Source: Opitutia bacterium
Lineage (GTDB): Bacteria > Verrucomicrobiota > Verrucomicrobiia > Opitutales > Seribacteraceae
NCBI GenBank assembly: GCA_018695085.1
Contig: JABHOU010000488.1
Coordinates: 1-13,855 of the forward strand
Reading direction: 5' to 3'
Length of the DNA stretch: 13,855 nucleotides
The notes under the pieces are model-generated. The model was not told the DNA's origin. It ran no database searches and saw nothing but the letters and a program-made list of their open reading frames with translations. Of the stretch, positions 1 to 8,331 are shown piece by piece (the stretch's first letter is position 1; every line of letters starts with the position of its first letter). The translations under genes were made by a program, and so were the position numbers.

Positions 1-722
1 AGGGAGAAGCCCCTGCCCTACTCAGCTCCGACCCCATTCAAAGTCTGGATATCGGCGCAGATGCCTTGAGCGCGGTAGGCAATTATAGCAGCCCGTTCAA
101 CTTCACGGGATTGATCGACGAAGTGCGCCTTCACTTCGGCGAAGTCGATCCTGACATGTTCGCCAAGGTCGTTGAAAATGCAGCAGGAAATCGCCCCATC
201 GAGAAAACCTGTGTCCTTGCTTGCTCGTTCGACGATGGCAAGGCAATCGACCTTTCTTCGGGTAAGAACGAGGCAGCCGTCAGCTTGGCCAAACCGGAAA
301 AGGGCAAATTCGGTGGTGCATTCCGCTTCACCTCTAAACCCAAGAAAGGCGGAAACCAGCAAGGTGGAAGCGGAGTGGCTCACAACTGGACCCACGACAT
401 TCCGGTCCTTGCCCGAGGGATGGTTCTGGCGAAGAACATTGTTTTCGTTGCAGGACCGCCTGACGTCATGGACGAGGAGGAAACTTTCGGTCGCATCAAA
501 GCGAGGGATGATTCAGTAAACGAAGTCATTGCCAAGCAGCAAGCAGCCCTCGACGGCAACCAAGGATCCGTTCTGCTCGCCATATCCACTAAGACAGGTG
601 AAACTTTGGGTAAATACGAATTGGGCTATCTACCCACTTGGGATGGCATGGCTGCAGCCAACGGAAATCTCTTTCTATCCACCGAAAAAGGCACAATCAC
701 CTGCCTGAAGGGAAAAAAGTAA
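1..722 (+). CDS. LamG-domain / PQQ-like propeller protein, 3' part
   Basis: This is the C-terminal part of a larger gene that enters from the left; the reading frame is open from base 3, so no start codon is inside the window. The first part ends a concanavalin A-like (LamG/laminin-G) fold, shown by FTGLIDEVRLHFGEV, the usual closing strand of such domains. A second jelly-roll-like stretch follows (ACSFDDG... KFGGAFRF), then a Lys/Gly-rich linker. The last ~100 residues look like the final blade of a PQQ-like beta-propeller (SVLLAISTKTGETLGKYEL, then WDGMAAANGNLFLSTEKGTI and a terminal TCLKGKK). Such fusions are common in Planctomycetes and Verrucomicrobia, are normally exported, and are thought to bind or process glycans; no catalytic site is visible here. 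One blade cannot make a propeller, so more blades probably lie upstream. The in-frame TTG at 66 is not a credible start because the frame continues before it. The next gene starts 43 nt downstream. Confidence 0.8.
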   Translation, partial: GEAPALLSSDPIQSLDIGADALSAVGNYSSPFNFTGLIDEVRLHFGEVDPDMFAKVVENAAGNRPIEKTCVLACSFDDGKAIDLSSGKNEAAVSLAKPEKGKFGGAFRFTSKPKKGGNQQGGSGVAHNWTHDIPVLARGMVLAKNIVFVAGPPDVMDEEETFGRIKARDDSVNEVIAKQQAALDGNQGSVLLAISTKTGETLGKYELGYLPTWDGMAAANGNLFLSTEKGTITCLKGKK

Positions 723-765
723 TCCACAGGCCAAATAAAAATCATCGTATGTTTGTATTACAGAA

Positions 766-2340
766 ATGGTAAAGCCGTTTGCCTCAAGGAAGAAAATCTT
801 TGGTCAACGAGACATGCCACATACCAAATGGTCGGCTCGCTTTCTTCTAGTTGGGTTCGTCCTAACATTTATTGACCCCGAATACTGTGAAGCGGCCAAG
901 AAAAACAAGGATCGCAAGTTCCCCACCCTCGACCAAGTCTTGCAACCCGAGCAGGCGAAGGAGGATCTTGCGATATTGAGAAAAACTCTGGAGGAAGGAC
1001 ATCCAGGCCTTTACCTCTACACTTCCAAGGATGAATTCGATAAAAAGTTCGAGCAAACACGCAAGTCTTTCGATCGCTCCATATCCTTGCGGGAGTTCTA
1101 CTTGGAAGTGGCTCCCTTGGTCGAGAAAGTCTATTGTGGACACACTTATTTCGACCTGCCTCCAAAGCTACTCAAATCCCTCCTAAAAGAGCCTCCCTTG
1201 TTTCCGTTGCCTCTCGCCTTCCTCAACGCGAGAGCATATATGGATCAAGCCAAGACAGAAATTCCATTGGGTGCGGAAATCACCGCAATCGATCGAATGC
1301 CCATGGATCAAGTGTTGGCAAAACTGCTGCCTTACATTCGATCCGACGGGTACAATGTCACGCTGAAGTATCGTCAAATGGAGGACGAGTTCGCCCTCCA
1401 CTACTTTCTTTTCTTTGGTCGCAAGGAAAAGTTCCAAGTGGAATACGTTATGTTTGGATCGGAGAAAAAAATGATCAAGGAAATACAAGCCGTCACAGCC
1501 AAGAAGCTCGAGGCTTCGATGATCAACCGCCACTCGGATCTTGGCAAACTAAAGAAATACAAGTTTGGGATGATAGAGAGAGGCATTCAGTTGTTAAGCA
1601 TGAACAGTTTTGACTTTGGCTTAAACAAAAAAGGCCGGCAAAAATATAGATCTTTTCTTCAGGAAAACTTCGCTGCGATCGAGGAGGGCTCTGGAACAGA
1701 TTGCATTATTCTCGACTTGAGGCAAAACGACGGCGGCTATGTGGGCAATGACTCCCAATTGTTTTCATACTTTGCCCAAGATACTTTCCGCGATGCAGCC
1801 TCGGCTGAGGTGAAATCCTTGAAAATCGGCGTAAAAGAGCACTTAGCCCGCGAGCAATTCCCAAAGATGCTTGAGAGATTATTGGCTAAGGACTTCAAGC
1901 CTTCGGCGGACGGTCGCCTCTTCATGATCGATGAAAAAAACCGCCAGTGGAAGCCTAAGAAAAAGGCGTTCGACGGCCATGTGCTAGCTCTCATCAGCGG
2001 ATGGACTCACTCCGGCGGCGCGGTATTCTGCAGTTACTTGCTTAATAACGACAACGTCACCTTCATCGGCGAGGAGACGGGCGGAGGACATGCTACCTTC
2101 ACGGCAGGAAACATGGTTCTATACGATTTGCCAAACTCGAGGTGCCAAGTCGAAATCCCACTGATTCTTTATGAAAACTATCGGGGGAAAAAGACTTTTC
2201 CGAAAGGGAGTGGGATTCGACCCGACCACAAAGTTACCCAAAGCCAGAAAGACCTTATCAACAATGTCGATACTGTTATGGCATTCGCCTTGCAACTAGC
2301 ACGAAAAGCAGCAACCGCAAAGGACGCTTCCGAGAAATAG
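766..2340 (+). CDS. exported S41-family serine peptidase
   Basis: The product has 524 residues from the ATG at 766. An in-frame ATG at 814 would leave 508 residues starting MPHTKWSARFLLVGFVL, which is a more standard signal peptide (hydrophobic about residues 25-36, possible cleavage near residue 43), so 814 may be the true start. Neither has a Shine-Dalgarno site. The N-terminal ~120 residues form a helical region typical of exported S41 enzymes. The TSPc peptidase core runs from about 260 to 510: IILDLRQNDGG (314-324), the proposed nucleophile Ser416 in WTHSGG, and FIGEETGGG (433-441). S41 enzymes cleave proteins or peptides in the periplasm or outside the cell. The CtpA/Tsp-type lysine expected about 25 residues after the serine is absent, which fits the tricorn/IRBP-like side of the family instead. 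No PDZ domain is obvious. Substrate unknown. The family call is firm; the activity is inferred. Confidence 0.88.
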   Translation: MVKPFASRKKIFGQRDMPHTKWSARFLLVGFVLTFIDPEYCEAAKKNKDRKFPTLDQVLQPEQAKEDLAILRKTLEEGHPGLYLYTSKDEFDKKFEQTRKSFDRSISLREFYLEVAPLVEKVYCGHTYFDLPPKLLKSLLKEPPLFPLPLAFLNARAYMDQAKTEIPLGAEITAIDRMPMDQVLAKLLPYIRSDGYNVTLKYRQMEDEFALHYFLFFGRKEKFQVEYVMFGSEKKMIKEIQAVTAKKLEASMINRHSDLGKLKKYKFGMIERGIQLLSMNSFDFGLNKKGRQKYRSFLQENFAAIEEGSGTDCIILDLRQNDGGYVGNDSQLFSYFAQDTFRDAASAEVKSLKIGVKEHLAREQFPKMLERLLAKDFKPSADGRLFMIDEKNRQWKPKKKAFDGHVLALISGWTHSGGAVFCSYLLNNDNVTFIGEETGGGHATFTAGNMVLYDLPNSRCQVEIPLILYENYRGKKTFPKGSGIRPDHKVTQSQKDLINNVDTVMAFALQLARKAATAKDASEK

Positions 2341-2402
2341 TCAACTCCTCCTGCATGGCAATGTATTCCATTTCAATGACCTAGTTTTCATTTCCCAATT
2401 CC

Positions 2403-3362
2403 ATGAAGATTGTAATCTTAGACGGTCACACCCTAAATCCCGGAGATCTATCCTGGGAAGGTCTTTCCAAGTTCGGCGAACTTAAAGCATACGAACGCAC
2501 ACCTCCCGAACTGGTGGCGGAAAGATGCGCTGAAGCCGAGATCATTATCACCAACAAAGCGATCGTCACCCGCGAAACCATAAATTCCCTGCCGGCACTT
2601 CGCTACATAGGCGTCACCGCTACGGGGGTGAATATCGTGGATTGCAAAGCCGCAGCCGAACGCAGCATTCCAGTGACCAACGTGCCTGGCTACGGGCCAA
2701 GGTCCGTAGCCCAAATGACCTTCGCTCATATTCTCAATTTCACGCAGCAAACGGCTCATCATGCAAATGAAGTGTCCAAAGGGCGTTGGTCAAATTGCCC
2801 AGATTTCTGCTTCACCGACTTTCCACTCGTGGAACTGGACGGTCTCGTTCTCGGCATTCTCGGATACGGAGATATCGGAAAAGAATCCGCCCGCATCGGT
2901 CGAGCCTTCGGGATGGAAGTCATCGCCCACAGTCGATCACTGACCGAAAGCATCCCTGGTGAGGTCGAAGCCGTAGACCTCTCCGAACTCTTCGTTCGCA
3001 GCGACGTTCTCTCTCTTCATTGCCCGCTCACGCCTGAAACCGAAAAGGTCGTGAACGCCGAGAGTCTCGCATCCATGAAGCCTTCGGCTTTTCTCATCAA
3101 TACCGGACGCGGTCCACTGGTGGACGAACAAGCACTCGCGAATACCCTCAACGGAGGCAAACTCGCCGGAGCAGGTCTAGACGTCCTGTCAACCGAACCG
3201 CCGCCACCCGACAATCCGCTGATCGGAGCAAAGAACTGCATCGTAACACCGCACATTGCCTGGGCAACCCTCGCAGCCCGCAAGCGTCTTCTCGACATCA
3301 CAGTGGCGAATCTCAAAGCCTTCTTGGAAGGCGTCCCAAAAAACATAGTGAACGAAGTCTGA
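2403..3362 (+). CDS. hprA: D-2-hydroxyacid dehydrogenase, glycerate dehydrogenase-like
   Basis: This 319-residue protein is full length for NAD(P)-dependent D-2-hydroxyacid dehydrogenases. The N-terminus MKIVILDGHTLNPGDLSW is typical of glycerate dehydrogenase/hydroxypyruvate reductase, which interconverts hydroxypyruvate and D-glycerate in the cytoplasm. The Rossmann motif is GYGDIG (154-159). The catalytic triad is in place: Arg236 (INTGRGPLVDE), Glu265 (STEPPPP) and His284 (TPHIAWAT). After the second Rossmann strand the usual acidic residue is replaced by His-Ser-Arg-Ser (176-179), a pattern often linked to NADPH preference; this is an inference. The ATG at 2403 is well placed but has no Shine-Dalgarno site. 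The gene stands 62 nt after the peptidase gene and converges on the PQQ-like gene, 179 nt away. The family is certain; the exact substrate (hydroxypyruvate, glyoxylate or another 2-keto acid) is less so. Confidence 0.9.
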   Translation: MKIVILDGHTLNPGDLSWEGLSKFGELKAYERTPPELVAERCAEAEIIITNKAIVTRETINSLPALRYIGVTATGVNIVDCKAAAERSIPVTNVPGYGPRSVAQMTFAHILNFTQQTAHHANEVSKGRWSNCPDFCFTDFPLVELDGLVLGILGYGDIGKESARIGRAFGMEVIAHSRSLTESIPGEVEAVDLSELFVRSDVLSLHCPLTPETEKVVNAESLASMKPSAFLINTGRGPLVDEQALANTLNGGKLAGAGLDVLSTEPPPPDNPLIGAKNCIVTPHIAWATLAARKRLLDITVANLKAFLEGVPKNIVNEV

Positions 3363-3541
3363 GTTACTTATCAACCAGACTAAAACACTTTACCGTTATC
3401 CTGAATTAAAGAAGCTACCCAATTTCCTGAAAGCTCAAAGCCAGTCAATGCTCTTCCTCGGAACAAAAGCCGACAATCAAGAATAAAATCACTGGAAAGA
3501 CCTTAGCGTTCACGAACCATTCCTTTAATAGGATGTTATTA

Positions 3542-4795
3542 CTAATCCTTGTCCAGTTGCAAACAGACTAGGCGACGTTTGTCCCGTGCGTATAGCTTGC
3601 CATTGGATATGGCAAAATGAGCTCGAGCTTCAAGGCCCAGGACTTGTTGCCTGTAAAGAACGCTGAAGCCCTTGGGAGAAGCAGGAACCAAGAGAAGTTC
3701 CCCGGCTTCCGTAATTACAAAAAGTTTTCCGTCAGCCAGCAAAAGGTTTCCAGATGCCATTCGCCCCGAGGACCATTGAACGGAACCATCGGCAAGACTT
3801 ACGCAACGAAGCTCCGGCCCACGCTCTTGGCGACCATGAAAGCCGTAGAGATAACCATCATGATGTACGGGGGTGGCGTAATGCCCATCAAGCATGCCGC
3901 CCTTTTTCCAGATAGTCTCGGCACCTACGCCAGTCGCCCCATTGGCTTTCAGCGACCAAGCGGCGCCTCCGACATCGTAGCAGCTCGTAACAAATACGGT
4001 ATTGCCTACCAGCAAGGGGGTGGCGGCATTTACGGAAGCATTAATGGGAGAACGAAAACGCTCGAAGAAAAGTTCCTTTCCCGTCTCGGCGTTTAGTCCC
4101 CAAAAACCGTCTCGCATAAAAAACATCGCACATGAAACATCTCCGATCGTGGCGTGCACCGGGGAAGAATAATCGTTTTCATATTCACCGGATTCCCAAC
4201 GAACTTTACCAGTTTCAACATCGAATGCCACGACCCCAGCACCCGAACCTCCGACGTCAATCATAACAAGGGTTCCCACGACCAAGGGAGAACAACAACG
4301 CCCGAAAAAACCCTGTGGCGAACGGAACTGCTTGGCTACGTTCACGGTCCACTTCAGTTTGCCGGTTTTTAAATCAAGACAGTTCAAAATCCCTTGGGGA
4401 CCGTAAGCAAACACCTTGCCACCGGCAATCGTGGGAGTGGATCGGGGACCTTCAGCCATGCCGAAACCATCTCGATAACCGGAAGCGAAGGCGTATCGCC
4501 AAAGTAGCTTGCTTGAAGAAGAATCCAGGCAATCAATCGATTCCTCAACTCCCGGTCGGTGATGAATGACCAATTTGCCGTCCAATACCACGGGAGCAGC
4601 CCAACCCTCACCAAGCGATACTTTCCAAAGCGTAGGGAAAGTCGCGCCGTCCTTGGGTAAAGAAAACTTTTCGCCGACGGCCACGCCATCGCGATTCGGA
4701 CCAAGCCATTGAGGCCAGTCTCCCGCAAAGGCAGAAACCGAAGGGAGCAGGCACACCACAACCACATAGATGCAAATTCTCATAAGAAGTCCCAT
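3542..4795 (-). CDS. secreted PQQ-like beta-propeller protein
   Basis: From the ATG at 4795 the product has 417 residues; an ATG four codons later (4783) gives MRICIYVVVVCLLPSVSAFA, an equally good signal peptide with a weak GGA six bases upstream. The frame stays open further upstream to 5215, but that part lies antisense to the next gene and has no protein-like features. After the signal peptide comes DWPQWLGPNRDGV (26-38), a hallmark start of PQQ-like/BamB-like proteins in Planctomycetes and Verrucomicrobia. Several blade repeats follow, each with a VFAYG- or LVIHH-like strand and a closing D-x-x-T/S-GKxxW motif: SSSKLLW (93-99), DLKTGKLKW (141-149), DVETGKVRW (192-200), AETGKELFF (236-244), LADGSVQW (334-341). 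Family members act as periplasmic or surface scaffolds; true PQQ binding is rarely shown and I see no dehydrogenase active site. It is divergent from the isomerase gene, with 66 nt between the starts. Confidence 0.87.
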   Translation of the reverse strand: MGLLMRICIYVVVVCLLPSVSAFAGDWPQWLGPNRDGVAVGEKFSLPKDGATFPTLWKVSLGEGWAAPVVLDGKLVIHHRPGVEESIDCLDSSSSKLLWRYAFASGYRDGFGMAEGPRSTPTIAGGKVFAYGPQGILNCLDLKTGKLKWTVNVAKQFRSPQGFFGRCCSPLVVGTLVMIDVGGSGAGVVAFDVETGKVRWESGEYENDYSSPVHATIGDVSCAMFFMRDGFWGLNAETGKELFFERFRSPINASVNAATPLLVGNTVFVTSCYDVGGAAWSLKANGATGVGAETIWKKGGMLDGHYATPVHHDGYLYGFHGRQERGPELRCVSLADGSVQWSSGRMASGNLLLADGKLFVITEAGELLLVPASPKGFSVLYRQQVLGLEARAHFAISNGKLYARDKRRLVCLQLDKD

Positions 4796-4851
4796 GCTGA
4801 CGAATCTCTGACTGTTCGTCCGGCAGAAAAGGGTTCGACTCATTAGATTCT

Positions 4852-4855
4852 GAGG
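4852..4855 (+). promoter_or_regulatory. ribosome binding site of the isomerase gene
   Basis: GAGG lies six bases before the ATG at 4862. It is one of very few recognisable Shine-Dalgarno matches in the window, and it decides the start: it favours ATG 4862 over the TTG at 4856 and the ATG at 4871. Confidence 0.55.
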
Positions 4856-4861
4856 TTGTAT

Positions 4862-5686
4862 ATGGAAAATATGAAATTTGCTATCTGCAATGAGACCTAT
4901 CAAGGATGGGACTTTTCCAAAACTTGCGACCATGTCGCCGAAACCGGCTATCAGGGAATCGAGGTCGCGCCATTCACACTCAAGGAGGATCCGCGCGATC
5001 TGACAGAGAAGGAAGCCGCAGAGCATGGGAAAACGGCAAAGGCGGCGGGACTGGACGTTGTTGGACTTCACTGGTTGTTGGTAAAGCCCGCATGGCTTCA
5101 TCTCACTACGCCTGACGGTTTGCTCCGCAAGGACACCATCGCCTTCGGTCGACATCTTGCCCGCACATGCTCGGCTATGGGTGGTCGCGTAATGGTCTGG
5201 GGAAGCCCAAAACAACGAGATCTCGCAGATGACTGGGCTTATGAGGATGCTTTCTCTCGAGCCGCCGATGCACTGCGGGAAATAGCTGAAACGGCTGGTT
5301 CGCTAGGTGTTACAATCGCGATGGAGCCTTTGGGAAGAGCCGAGACGAACTTTTTAAACACTGCCGAGGAGACGGTACGACTAATAAAAAAAGTTGACCA
5401 TGACGCGTTGCGTCTACACCTGGACGTAAAGGCCATGAGCGACGAAACAAAGTCGATTCCGGACATAATTCGTGAAAGTCGCGATCACACCGCACACTTT
5501 CATGCAAATGACCCGAACCTGCGAGGACCCGGTTTTGGCGAGGTTAAGTTCGAGCCGATTGCAGAAGCTCTTAGAGAAAGCGGATACAACGGCTATGTGT
5601 CAGTTGAGGTCTTCGACTATTCTCCGGACCCCGAAACAATAGCCACCCGAAGCCTCGCGTATCTGAAGGAAACCTTTGCAGTCTAG
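4862..5686 (+). CDS. TIM-barrel sugar phosphate isomerase/epimerase family protein
   Basis: The product has 274 residues from the ATG at 4862, chosen because GAGG lies six bases before it. It has no signal peptide and is probably cytoplasmic. The fold is the xylose isomerase-like/AP endonuclease 2 TIM barrel: GYQGIEVAPF (29-38) closes the first strands and VVGLHWLL (66-73) follows. The four metal-ligand positions typical of hydroxypyruvate isomerase and tagatose/psicose epimerase relatives can be placed: Glu155 (IAMEPLGR), Asp188 (RLHLDVKAM), His214 (AHFHAND) and Glu249 (VSVEVFDY). These enzymes isomerise or epimerise sugars through a divalent metal; the exact substrate cannot be read from sequence. 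A glycerate dehydrogenase gene lies 1.5 kb upstream, so hydroxypyruvate is a conceivable substrate, but the genes are not in one operon. The stop codon overlaps that of the convergent downstream gene. Confidence 0.88.
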   Translation: MENMKFAICNETYQGWDFSKTCDHVAETGYQGIEVAPFTLKEDPRDLTEKEAAEHGKTAKAAGLDVVGLHWLLVKPAWLHLTTPDGLLRKDTIAFGRHLARTCSAMGGRVMVWGSPKQRDLADDWAYEDAFSRAADALREIAETAGSLGVTIAMEPLGRAETNFLNTAEETVRLIKKVDHDALRLHLDVKAMSDETKSIPDIIRESRDHTAHFHANDPNLRGPGFGEVKFEPIAEALRESGYNGYVSVEVFDYSPDPETIATRSLAYLKETFAV

Positions 5687-6747
5687 GGAAGGTCGATGAG
5701 CCGGGCTTCACTTTTTCGAATCATGCCCAAATCTTCCCCGAAACGAAATAACTGAGCTTTTTGTCTGTCTCTCAACTCAAAACCTTCGGCTGCCCGAGCC
5801 TTGCTCAAAGCTTCCATGCCAAAGTAATCCACAGACCAAGGATTTTCACTAAGCATGAGCGTCGGTTCACCGCCAAGAAACTGGGCATTGAATTGACTCC
5901 CTCCTGCGTACTGAAATCGAGAAAGATCAAGGATAGAAAAAAGGTGCTTCTCCCGATATTCGGGTATTGCTAGAATTTCAGTAGCCGCCGAGGGAGCCGT
6001 GGTGGAGCGACCAAGAAAACGAGAGTTATTGTCAACCGCATGCAGGGAAGCATTTCCAACGGCAGCATCGATGCCCAATGAACGACTGTCGATAGCTACA
6101 GGCAGGTTGATCCAGAAAGTGTCGCCAAAAAACAGAGGAACCGGCAGGTAGCTCCGGCGTTCCTCCCGCAAGCGAACCTCACGGTCGCGCGGATGTCGAA
6201 GGGACAGGCGAGCTCGATAATCAGTCGTGGGCGGCATGGGACTGTCATGGAACCACTTCTCGTCATAATAGGTTCGTGAATCAAGGGCAACAACATGGTG
6301 ACCACGATAGTGATTCCCTCCCTTGCTGCGAGGCGGAAGAAAACCTGAATGACGGAGACCACTTGTTTCAAGATCCAGAAGGAAAACGGAATCCGAAGCA
6401 AATCCTCGAGCCTTAAGCAAATCGAGCAACGCATCTACTAAATGTCGGGAAGTGGCCAAACCTGGAGCAAAATGTGTAGAAAGTTTAATTCCGACCTTGG
6501 ACTGCTGATCGGGTTGCAATTGCACGCCGCCTTTCAGCTCATTGAAAAGAATAAGAGACCTCACGGAACGAGCATAATGCTCAGGTTTTCCCAGTGAACA
6601 TCGAAAGGTGGCAAGACTCTGCCCCTCAAGCAATGGCTGTCTTCGATCCTTCGACAAAAAAGATTCACCGGGTAAATCCACAGAAAAGGAAACCCCGAAA
6701 CTCAGAGAAAACATGGTTGCGACCGCGAGCATAGCTTGACGTTTCAC
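5683..6747 (-). CDS. exported DUF362-like protein
   Basis: The product has 354 residues. The start is a GTG at 6747, chosen because it supplies the basic n-region (MKRQ) of a signal peptide whose hydrophobic part runs to about residue 22; the next ATG (6732) would lose it. The body resembles DUF362 proteins: KVGIKLSTHFAPGLATSRHL (84-103) with a following helix and VFLLDLETSG, then FWINLPVAID (211-220), and near the C-terminus LGGEPTLMLSENPWSVDYFG (291-310), which matches the place where the family usually has a 'StDpvAlD' motif. I see no Cys cluster for an iron-sulfur centre; the mature part has only one Cys (Cys50). DUF362 proteins have no settled reaction, so I assign none. The gene is divergent from the TPR lipoprotein gene with only 24 nt between starts, and its stop codon overlaps that of the isomerase gene. 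The gene is secure, the family call moderate. Confidence 0.72.
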   Translation of the reverse strand: MKRQAMLAVATMFSLSFGVSFSVDLPGESFLSKDRRQPLLEGQSLATFRCSLGKPEHYARSVRSLILFNELKGGVQLQPDQQSKVGIKLSTHFAPGLATSRHLVDALLDLLKARGFASDSVFLLDLETSGLRHSGFLPPRSKGGNHYRGHHVVALDSRTYYDEKWFHDSPMPPTTDYRARLSLRHPRDREVRLREERRSYLPVPLFFGDTFWINLPVAIDSRSLGIDAAVGNASLHAVDNNSRFLGRSTTAPSAATEILAIPEYREKHLFSILDLSRFQYAGGSQFNAQFLGGEPTLMLSENPWSVDYFGMEALSKARAAEGFELRDRQKAQLFRFGEDLGMIRKSEARLIDLP

Positions 6748-6771
6748 GTCCTGTTGAGAATAGAAGTTTTA

Positions 6772-8289
6772 ATGCAATTTATTATTTGCCGGGTTTGGTT
6801 ATCTGCTTTGGTCGTCACGATGGCGATCACGAGCGGTTGTTCTGACGACTCGAGTACGACGTCTTCGCCAAGCGAACATAAGCAACAAAACCCGCCCGAC
6901 CTAAGCGAGGCAATACAGAAACGCATCGAAGGGAAAACAGACGAAGCTCTAGCGATCCTACGCAAATTATACAATGAGTATCCGGAATCTCCGGAAATCA
7001 TCACGATGCTCGGACGAACTTTACTCGATGCGGAAGAATACGCCCTTGCTGCCTTCCGTCTAGAACAGGCTCTCGACCTTGGCGGTGAAACGAAAATTTT
7101 AGCCGAAACTGCACAGGCTCACGAGCTGGCAGGAGACGATGAATCTGCAGAAAAGGCTTATGCCGCCTACATGGAAAAACATCCTGATGATACCTTTGCC
7201 AATCTGAAATACGCCCGCGTGCTACACCGACTAGGAGAACGCAGCAAGGCTCTGGACGCTTTCCTGCAAGCTTCCGACAAGGCGGAAACCGCAGACGCAA
7301 TGGCCGTTGCCCAGTTGTTTCTGGCAAAGAAAATGTACACACAAGCCGAGCACTGGTTCCGATCCGCTGAAAAAAAGGCTCCGAGTCAATCGCCACTCCC
7401 CTACCTCGGGTTGCTTGAAGTTAGGCTTAGCCTGAAGGACGAAAATTCGGCCGAAACCTTGATGCTGGCAATGGAAAAGACACACCCGGGTTCTCTGGAT
7501 AAGAGCGAACACGCAAAAACAGCCGCTGATCTATTGAAACGTCGCCGTAGTCTGGACTTCTTTCAGAGAGGCTACGCGACCGATGGGAAAACCGCATCGG
7601 AACTGGCCGCAGTCTTACTCGCGCATCCGAAGGAAGAGCTGGTCGTCGGCGTATCCAAGCTCCCTCCCCGCACTCCTGAAATCATAGAAGACCCCCTGAA
7701 CTCGCCGTTATCGGCCGAAAATAACGCCTCACAGGTCTCTCCTCGCAATAATGAAACCAACCCCGACACTCTTTCGCTTGCAGATATATTTTCAAGTTCT
7801 CCAAATAATTCGGAACCTGTAGAGAAAAGTTTTCTGGATCAAGCGGAACTGGCGATGCTAGAGAAAAATTTTCGAAGCTCGTTGCTCTTTACACGCAGAG
7901 CACTGAGGGAAAACTCGAAAAACGCAGCGGCATGGCATTTGGCGTCACAGGCTCACTTTCTTCTAGGCGAAGTCGATGAAGCCGAAATGAAATCCTTGGA
8001 AGCGACGCGTCATGCCCCTCAAGATTTAGGTTACCACATGGACTACCTTCGCATTGCTCGAGAAACTCTTTCAGGTAACCGCTATCTTGAAGAACTGGAA
8101 AAAGCTCACGAACGTTTTCCCGAGTCCATCGAAATACTGTGGCAGCTTGCTCGCCGCTATCATGTCGCAGAAAACAAACCTGCCACGGCCGCCATCCTCT
8201 ATCGAAAACTGTTGGCAACGGCACCTCACGACCATCCGTTGCGACCTGAAGTCGATCGGGAGCTTCGAAGTCTCCCTCTCAATCCCTAA
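6772..8289 (+). CDS. TPR-repeat lipoprotein
   Basis: From the ATG at 6772 the product has 505 residues; an in-frame TTG at 6736 exists but would put 12 extra residues before the signal peptide. The N-terminus (MQFIICRVWLSALVVTMAIT) is followed by SGC, so Cys23 is a likely lipidation site; the lipobox is acceptable but not ideal. After a Ser-rich linker come helical pairs of the tetratricopeptide type: about 43-140 (EALAILRKLYNEYPESPEI, then YALAAFRLEQAL), 141-240, and a second cluster at 353-485 (SSLLFTRRALRENSKNAAAW, DEAEMKSLEATRHAPQD). A Pro/Ser/Asn-rich linker (about 298-350) separates them. TPR lipoproteins are protein-protein scaffolds at the outer or inner membrane; no enzyme domain is present. 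It lies 42 nt upstream of dnaG on the same strand and may be cotranscribed with it. The partner is unknown. Confidence 0.85.
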   Translation: MQFIICRVWLSALVVTMAITSGCSDDSSTTSSPSEHKQQNPPDLSEAIQKRIEGKTDEALAILRKLYNEYPESPEIITMLGRTLLDAEEYALAAFRLEQALDLGGETKILAETAQAHELAGDDESAEKAYAAYMEKHPDDTFANLKYARVLHRLGERSKALDAFLQASDKAETADAMAVAQLFLAKKMYTQAEHWFRSAEKKAPSQSPLPYLGLLEVRLSLKDENSAETLMLAMEKTHPGSLDKSEHAKTAADLLKRRRSLDFFQRGYATDGKTASELAAVLLAHPKEELVVGVSKLPPRTPEIIEDPLNSPLSAENNASQVSPRNNETNPDTLSLADIFSSSPNNSEPVEKSFLDQAELAMLEKNFRSSLLFTRRALRENSKNAAAWHLASQAHFLLGEVDEAEMKSLEATRHAPQDLGYHMDYLRIARETLSGNRYLEELEKAHERFPESIEILWQLARRYHVAENKPATAAILYRKLLATAPHDHPLRPEVDRELRSLPLNP

Positions 8290-8331
8290 AGCTCATACCC
8301 ATTTTCGTGACCTCGAGTTAAGATTGCCCCG

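Noticed and set aside
3363..3541. Possible terminator between the dehydrogenase and PQQ-like genes
   Set aside because: Only a 4-bp stem (TCCT/AGGA near 3525-3537) is visible, with no GC-rich stem followed by a T-tract on either strand.
4796..5215. Open 5' extension of the minus-strand PQQ-like ORF
   Set aside because: It lies antisense to the isomerase gene, comes before a good signal peptide, and has Cys-rich, non-protein-like content.
715..5835. 14-base direct repeat AAAGTAATCCACAG near 715 and 5823
   Set aside because: A shared 14-mer is expected to occur at a fair rate by chance in a window of this size, and no larger repeat or mobile element surrounds it.
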